Below, piece after piece: positions 57,375 through 64,000 of a DNA stretch of 64,000 nt. Below the pieces are notes generated by a model. It was not told where the DNA came from, searched no databases, and worked only from the letters and a program-made list of their open reading frames with translations. Position numbers and translations under genes: made by a program. Origin of the DNA: Kalaharituber pfeilii (lineage: Eukaryota; Ascomycota; Pezizomycetes; Pezizales; Pezizaceae); NCBI GenBank assembly GCA_015179045.1, contig WHUZ01000006.1, positions 372,001-436,000 of the forward strand, read 5' to 3'. Position 1 is the stretch's first letter. The number at the start of each line of letters is the position of its first letter.

Positions 57375-60300
57375 CTATTCTTCATCATCAGTGTCCGGGG
57401 GTCTTGGAGTTCCCTTTGGGCTATTCAACCACTCGATATAGCGCAATCTTCTCCTCACTTCTCTCTCCTTGAGCTGGGCTCTCGTCAACTTTTTCTTCTT
57501 TGCAAATTTCCTGCCCTTGAACTGCATACTTTCTCCGTCGGGAGCATTGTCCTCCTGCCCGGAATTATAGGCACTGGCAACCGGAGAATTCTGCATACTA
57601 GAAACTGCCGAGCTACCAGGACGGACCGAGCTATTCCCAGATCCAGTTCCGTCTTGGACAGTTAAGCCTCCAACGTTGGGTAACCCTCCGGTGCGGCCAA
57701 CAATGCGGCCGTTGTCAACATGGATCTGTTCCGTGCAGATGCTCGATACAAATTCACTGTTGTGTGATATAATAAGACAGCCACCCTTAAATTCAGAAAG
57801 GGCCAGGCTAAGGGCACCGAGAGAATCCCTGTCGAGATAATTTGAAGGCTCATCCAACACTAAAATGTGTGGAAGAGTCCACAAACAGGCCGCAAGGACT
57901 ACCTTCACTTTTTGTCCGCCAGAGAGACCCGCGATTTCATTATGTTCGGCAATATCTCCGGGCACTCCACATTTTTCATAATGTTCTCTAATTGCTTGAG
58001 CTGTGAGTTCACGGTATCCCAAACCCTCGCGAGCGCTTTCTTTATCGTCGAACTCTTGAACAAGCTTGTGGAAACCAAGCTTGAGCAATGTCTCGCGAGA
58101 AACCATTGTATTGTGCTTCGGTAGCAGCCCCTGCCATTGAACTTCGTATTGGTATGACTTTTTGTACTTCTGTCTTCCGACGAGAAGATCAATTCTCTTC
58201 GGCTTTCCGTCACCAATATCCACCATCTTGTCCAGTTGTGCAAGGTCTTCCACAGTCAATTTTCGGCTCTCTTTCATGGCAACTTCCTTATCGGCTCCGG
58301 AAGCGTATCTCCATTGCAAGTACTGGCTTGGCGACTTTTCAAGGTGCATTTCCACATGCTTTAGAGAGTGCTGTGCAACATATCCAATGCGCAACTGAGG
58401 ATGCTTCTCCACAACTCCCAACTGTGGAATCAATTCACCGGTCAAGAGCTTAATGAGGGTACTTTTTCCAGCTCCGTTGGGACCCAGGATTGCAGTTCTG
58501 CTGGAGAGTGCCACGGAAATACTGGCATTGACAAGGGATGGTTTGGATGCTCCTGGATATGTATATGTGACGTTCGTCATCTTGAGGATTGAGCGTGTCA
58601 TGGATTTTACCCCAGCAAGAATCCCGGGGCTAGGAAAGCGGAACTGCACATTTGTGGCTGACAGAGTATAATATGCCTTACCCTCTGGTCGAACTTTAAC
58701 AAACCTATCTAACTGTTAGTACACAGTAAAGCGCATGGTTTACAGACTGGATAGAACCTACTCAGAAAGATTTCCCTTATAGTGAACGAGCTTTTTGTTT
58801 TCGTAGTGAATGATATCAGTACAGACCTCATCCAAAAAGCCACTATCATGAGAAACAATCAAGCTGGTTATATCAGTGTGAGACTTCAAGTAGTTTTGCA
58901 GCCATTTAACGTTGGTGACATCCAAGTGATTCGTCGGTTCGTCCAAAAGGAGGACATCAGCCTTCATCAGCATCGCTTCTGCCAAGGCAAGTTTCATTTT
59001 CCAACCACCAGAAAGAGCTCCAACATTCTGTTCAAATCTTTGTTTATCGAATCCGACATGTTCAAGAACCTCCCTAACTTTGTTAAGATCATTCCCCACT
59101 TCCACATACCCTGCCTTAATCAACGACCTGCTGATAAATGTTAATATATCCGTATCTCCCTCCTCTCCTTGCATCTTGTGCTCCACAAAACACGTCCTGA
59201 GTTCATCTTTTGAGGGAAAACCTTCCAGCTTGCCCTCCGCAATGGAACGCATCAATGTGGACTTGCCAGCACCGTTGTGGCCGCATAAACCATAGCGATG
59301 ACCTCTGACTAGTCGAAGGTTTGTATGATTGAGAAGCATCATACCACCATACGCCAGTGAAAATGTAGCGTTCACAATTTCAACCTCCTCAGGATTATGA
59401 ACAATTTTGGGAGCGGTCAGAGCACCAAAACGTCTCTAAAAGAACATCAGTAAAGATGATTCGAGATTGATGTAGTTCAGATGAACTCACAATATATTCC
59501 TCCTCAAACCAGGATGCAACTGTTTCACTAATGATAGCTGCCGTATCATATCCACCTTCAATAATCTCACTCAATAAATTCACCAGCACCTTTTTGACTC
59601 TCTCCCATTCTCTGACCGCCACGATATCCTTCACCAGTTCAGATATCACATCTCGAACAGTATCATTCCACAATTTCTTCTCTTCCGCCAGAATGTTCGC
59701 ACCAACGAGCTCTTCCAATTTCGCTCGTACCTCCTCCTTTGTAAATCTTTTGGAAGTGTCTTCCTCCCCATCATTCAACTTCATTGCGTCCCTCATTACT
59801 TTGACACATCCTTTCGCCAGATGTCGAACTTCTGGAAGAGAGCTAAACCCCTCAACTCTTTCAACTCCTGGGAGTAGTCTGGGCAAGAACTCTCTTGCCT
59901 CAATGGGGTCATGAACCAACTTCGTCAAATTTTCGGCAACGACAACAGTTTGCCTTAACACTTCCTGGCCAGTTTGCGGGCTTCCAAGTACTCTCTCTAG
60001 AATTGGAGTCAATAAAGAGAGCAGTGGCGAAGTAACCAATGCCACAAATGTAGTCTGAGAGAGATCATGAATAGCCTTGGCTAGTGCTTGATGGCTTCCT
60101 TCTCTTAGAGTTTTCACCAGCATCGGCATGTGCGGCCGGACATCTTCATTTCCTACAAGCCCCGTTAACTTAGTCAGGCAATTAACAGCAGCCTTAGCAA
60201 CATCTGCTTTAACATCAAACAACCCCCCTTCCACACCCTTAATCAAGCCTTCCAGTTGACGACCCATCAACTCGCGACCAAAGTCGTCACCAAGATCCTC

Positions 60301-60873
60301 AGATAGACTGACCATCCTGTCTGCAAGTTTAGACAGGAGATCTAGGGCGCCAATCTTTCCCTGGGGCTTTGCTTTTGAAGATGTAAGATAGTTGGTGAGA
60401 ATCATGGAGGAGAGGTAGGATACACCAAGTTCAGTTGAAATCGGATTGACCTTTGAAGCGGCAGTAGTGACAAGAATAGTGTAGATAGCCTGAATAGCGT
60501 ACTCGGCGGCCTCCTTAACAGGTCCATTTTTTGTATCCGCAAGAGAGTCGAAGACCACCTGAGAGAGGGTTGGTGTCAAGAGCAGATAGGACATTGCTGA
60601 GGAAGTTGGTAGCGTCTCAAATAATGACCCGAGTGCAATCAATCCACTTTCTCTGTTTACCGCTGATTTCTTATCCTGGGCATTCTTGACGAGAACCGGT
60701 AGTATGTTCACTTGCAGTGTATGGTGGAGGGAGGACGAAGGGAGACTCGAGAGCCTGTTTGAGAGTGCAATAGCTGCTTCAAGCGACGCTTGTGATGTCT
60801 TTGCAGTGAAGATGTTGGAGAGAATATGCTGGTATTCAGAGTCGTTCGCAGCTGCTGGGGCGATGGAAGGCAT
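57375..60873 (-). CDS. NEW1: New1/Elf1-type ABC-F ATPase (eEF3-like translation factor)
   Basis: Exons 60873-59491, 59435-58762 and 58704-57375 encode 1128 aa. Residues 1-460 are HEAT-like helical repeats. ABC domain 1: Walker A GHNGAGKST (Lys519), signature LSGGW at 602, Walker B LLLDEP (Asp626/Glu627). ABC domain 2: Walker A GPNGAGKST (Lys766), signature LSGGQ at 946, Walker B LVLDEP (Asp970/Glu971), interrupted by the eEF3-type chromodomain-like insertion at about 859-905 (RQKYKKSYQYEVQWQGLLPK). The C-terminus is basic (KKKKLTRAQLKEREVRRRLR) and ends TDDEE. The sequence YGLCGHNGAGKS with LEGFPSKDE and the C-terminal RRLRYIEWLNSPKGTPRP favour New1 over true eEF3. New1 binds ribosomes and supports translation termination and recycling. 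The Asn/Tyr/Gln-rich prion segment of yeast New1 is absent. The start is the ATG at 60873; the codon at 60885 is TTG. Confidence 0.9.
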
Positions 60874-62480
60874 GATGCTCTGCAAGGTATAAGCTAAACA
60901 AATGCTTCCGCTCTTCGTCTAGTTGTCGATAAGTGAACTTTCCTGCTTATCTCTTGCCACGTCTTGACAGTCCGTATAAATAAAGACAAAGAAAAGGAAG
61001 AACGGAAAGTACACGAAAAACTACAGAGGAAAACAAACTAGAAAAACTGAGCGGAGATAATTTGCTTGAGGAACATAAAAGGCCAGAAAGGAAAGGAAAA
61101 CGGGCGAGCGAGGGGCTGAAGGGGCCACAAGTTGCAAGATAGAAGAAAAGAAAGAAAAGAGGCTGCCTGAGGATGAGGCTCGTTAGTCAGCCGCCAAGCA
61201 CCACGTCAGGTCAGGCTGCAGCACCTATGCAGGGTTTCCTTCCGCAATGGGTAGTGGCTGCCAGCTTCAGCTTCGGATGGGCCCAGTCAGTATCGAACCA
61301 GACTATCAATACCGCTTAGTTGCTGACTAAAGTCTGGTTCGGGACCGGGGCTCAGTCTCGCGAGTGCTGCTGGGCCAGTCTGCCAGTGGTTGCTGCTGGG
61401 CCCTGAGATACTTATGCATATCGATGATCAGGCTCAATCACTTACGCAACTGGCGCAGCCTATCTTAACGCACTCCAGAACATGCAGGTGAGATTTTTCG
61501 TGAGAAACCGAGGTATTCCGGCTAGCAATTGCACGTAATACTCAGATGTCCGGCGCGGACAGGCTAGGCCTGAGGCCAGGATTGATGGCCTCGTGCGCTT
61601 TGGAGTCTTTTTTATTCGACGAGACAACGTAGCGTTTTCTTTGGCTCATTGCTCGTCAACTCTAACATCTTGATCATTAATTGATATTAACTTTTATAAG
61701 AGGTAGCTCTATAAACAATAGTGAGTAAGCTCCGTCGAAGATCATGCTAAATCAGAATCAGAATGATACGCGCCGCTGAAATGATGCAGATACTGGAGTT
61801 GAGCTGGGCCAAATTCAAGCTCTGTCTTTAACGGTGTATCGTTATCGGTCGTTCAAATATAAGCTGGGAAGTCGTTTTAATTTTGAAAGGTGGTGATATC
61901 CAGGCTGTTGGTCTTGGAATTCCTGGCGACGAGTAGATAGTACCACTAATCATGCATTAAGCAATTGTAAGCCAGCAGGCTCAAGTACCCAAATATATAT
62001 ATTGAGCTCGGCATGAGGGTGATTTCAGGTATGCATTCTCTATCAGTTCTTGCTATATATTAACTCCGCACGGTACGTGCTTGCAATCCAAGCCAGAACT
62101 ACAAGTATGTTATGTGGCTTACGATTGTACCCGTGCGGGTGCAATATCATAATCCAATCCCGTGATGATAGCAATTACACAGATGCAAAGTAATTATCAT
62201 AACGGCTGACACTGAACGCAGACAACATGTGAGCACGCAGGGCCAGATTCTTCGCGAGTAGCATACCCGCCTAATAATCACCGATTGCACTTAACATCGC
62301 ACGATTCCAGTTATATCGTACATTGAACCGAAAAACGGACTCTCCAGCCTATAAGAGTGGCACAAGAATACCTACAGGACTTTATCCAGAGGGGCATATT
62401 TATCCGTTTGTAGAAAGCCTTGGAGCTTTACACCGATAAAAACAGGTACCTTGGTCACTACTAGATTGATCATAAAATCA
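60874..62480. other. Divergent intergenic region, 1.6 kb
   Basis: Holds the New1-like promoter (A-rich, purine-rich 61000-61160 on the plus strand) and, at 61287-61314, a candidate short insert: AACCAGACTA bracketed by TCAGTATCG and TCAATACCG (7 of 9 positions, both changes transitions). A second AGTCTGGTTCG at about 61328 could pair with it as a hairpin. An AGGCCTGAGGCC hairpin is near 61570. No gene seen. Confidence 0.4.
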
Positions 62481-63625
62481 ATGGCAAGCTCCTCAACGAC
62501 GCCAGCAGGAATTACTCCGTCTACATTTCTCTCAGTTCTCTCTAGATATGAAGCAGTCATTCGTTTGCCTGGAGTCGTTTCTTTAGCTAGTACGGTAACG
62601 CAGAAGACCTTGGGTGAGTTGGATGCATGGCGTGTGAACACCCTCCCTACTGTGCTTTCACAACGGGGTAAAGATGGGCGATCATACCTAACTCATGAGG
62701 AGTTGCAGGAAATTATGAAGTGTAAGATGTACGTATGTCAGCAATCCACTCTACCTTTAATGTCATGCACTTATATTGAGGTAACTCGAACTTCCATCCT
62801 AGGAAACGTGGAAAGTTCCGCCCAACACTGCTCCCGTTAGTTACCTCCAATAGCACTTCAGCCGTGGAAAAAGTCACAGAAGAGGCCTTTAGCCACTTGA
62901 AGGGCTTCAAGCATAACGAGAAGCCATCAATTGACGCTATCAAGACTGCTTTGAACTATTTGAGCAAGAGCCTCAAAGGTGTCGGCCCAGCGACAGCAAG
63001 TTATTTACTTGCAGCTCAATCCCCTCAATGGATACCCGCGTTCTCGGATGAAGCATTTCGTTGGGTATTCATAGAAGACAGTAAGCCTGGTGTTATCAAA
63101 GGTTCGCGCGGAGACGGGTGGACGAGGAAAATGGACTATTCTTTGAAGGAGTACATTGCATTCGTGGAAAAGGTCTGGGAAATAAGAAAGCGGCTAATTC
63201 AAGAAAATTCGAAACACTGTGGGTTGGATAAGAAGGAAAAAAGTGAAGAGGAGATGTTTAATGCGGGGACCATTGAAATGGTAGGATGGGTTCTGGGTAA
63301 AGAGGCTTCGGGCTGGACAGTGAGCAAGGCAGAAACTTCAGGAGATGTTGGGACAAGAGAGCAGAGTTCAGTGGAGGCGGGGAAAAGGAAGCGGGGAGAT
63401 CATGAGTTCCAAGAGAGTGGTGACATCAAGGCATTGGATGCTGAGGACACCGAGACATCTGGTAGCAAAGGACCACGAGTATCAAGATCAAGGAAACTAG
63501 CAAAGGAAAAATTTTTATCAACTTCGAATTCACCAACCATGGCCCAAGGTCAGGCGGGGCCCACTTTCACCTTGCGACGATCAGCGCGTAGTATTCAAAG
63601 AAGCCCTACCAAATTCAAACACTGA
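62481..63625 (+). CDS. Ascomycete conserved protein with HhH-like motif, probably nuclear
   Basis: Exons 62481-62728 and 62803-63625 give 356 aa. The start is the ATG at 62481; the frame extends upstream only to a TTG. After the N-terminal GITPSTFLSVLSRYEAVIRL comes TLGELDAWRVNTLPTVLSQR, YLTHEELQEIMKCKM, and across the splice KRGKFRPTLLPLVTSN, a pattern I recognise as a common ascomycete hypothetical family. Around residues 136-150 is LKGVGPATASYLLAAQSP, which resembles a helix-hairpin-helix DNA-binding turn as in DNA glycosylases, followed by FSDEAFRWVFIED. No catalytic Lys/Asp pair of a glycosylase is identifiable. The last 110 residues are charged and disordered with NLS-like KRKRGDHE and SRSRKLAKEK. 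Nuclear, nucleic-acid-related function is inference. Confidence 0.8.
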
Positions 63626-63654
63626 TGCCCCTTTTGTACAGAAACCTCGAGGCC

Positions 63655-63720
63655 TGTCTCATTCATAGTTTGGCTCATGCCGCCCTGTGGGCTATGGCGA
63701 GACTACGTACAAAGGAAAAT
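63655..63720 (+). repeat. Solo copy of the 2398-2829 element end
   Basis: GGCTCATGCCGCCCTGTGGGCTATGGCGAGACTA and an A-rich continuation (split here across the text: CTCATGCCGCC, GTGGGCTATGG, CGAGACTACGTAC) match the terminal repeat of the element at 2398-2829 (ACATGCCGCCATGTGGGACT). The rest of the window to 64000 shows no gene. Confidence 0.5.
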
Positions 63721-64000
63721 AAGGAAAAAAGTGAGGGAAGAAGGGAAAATAAAAAGTAAAAAGAATCACAGGACCAGCGTCACTTCAACTCCCGACCCGG
63801 GGCGGAAAGTCATTTTCTATCCACTTCATGAGCTCCACAACGGGGTCCCCTCCCTCCCTTGTCTCCGATGGCTTGTATATCGCCTCCAAGCCGTCCCGAA
63901 TCTAGGTATACCCAGATGCTGTTTCGTTTTGTTTTGTTAGGTTTACTTGATATCTAGCTCCGTCTTAACCTTTATCTTCAATAATATTACTGGCTATAGT

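Noticed and set aside
62451..62480. Longer N-terminus for the 62.5-kb gene
   Set aside because: The upstream codon is TTG, not ATG; the first ATG at 62481 matches the family start (MASS...GITPSTFL).
1..64000. CRISPR array, integron, phage or secondary-metabolite cluster
   Set aside because: No regularly spaced identical repeats with unique spacers, no bacterial gene style, and no core biosynthetic enzymes anywhere in the window.

Overview
The window is nuclear DNA of a filamentous ascomycete (Pezizomycotina). Genes have short introns of about 50-75 nt (one about 130 nt, one about 83 nt) with GTAAGT-like donors and CTAAC/CTGAC branch sites. The protein set is typical of these fungi: a Rad53-type kinase with two FHA domains, a fungal bestrophin-like protein, a PX-domain protein of the Lec1/Ypr097w type, fungal TspO, Trs23, and a New1-type ABC-F protein related to eEF3. 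There are no bacterial operons, no CRISPR and no rRNA. I cannot place the class or genus.

Layout: 1-4.6 kb is repeat-rich (Ty3 integrase scrap, hairpins, an LTR relic, a TIR element) and ends in a GC-rich C-tract promoter region. RAD53 is at 4.6-7.9 kb (+), tRNA-Ile(AAT) at 9.7 kb (-), a single-TM glycoprotein-like gene at 10.1-11.8 kb (-) and a bestrophin at 12.9-14.8 kb (-). 14.8-24.9 kb is a gene-free block of nested repeats. A gene-dense stretch follows at 24.9-35.1 kb: PX protein (+), Ars2/Serrate (-), TspO (+), Trs23 (+). A small unknown gene lies at 39.7-40.5 kb (-). 40.6-56.6 kb is another gene-free block, with a degenerate Tc1/mariner element, a 1.4-kb palindrome, two solo LTRs and tandem repeats. 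A small membrane protein (+), the New1-like gene (-) and a probable nuclear protein (+) fill 56.6-63.6 kb.

The genes are housekeeping genes with unrelated roles (checkpoint signalling, anion transport, lipid/membrane trafficking, nuclear RNA metabolism, TRAPP tethering, translation). I see no gene cluster or defence system. Exon joins were worked out by hand from reading frame, splice consensus and family conservation. Every multi-exon model closes in frame.

The most unusual signal is in the repeats. Several very short inserts (10-59 bp) end in TAGTCTCGT or TAGTCTGGTT and are flanked by 9-bp direct repeats. Four of these loci have perfect 9/9 repeats. They look like a family of extremely reduced transposon insertions. 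A second pattern is that five genes have a long C-tract on the coding strand in the upstream region.
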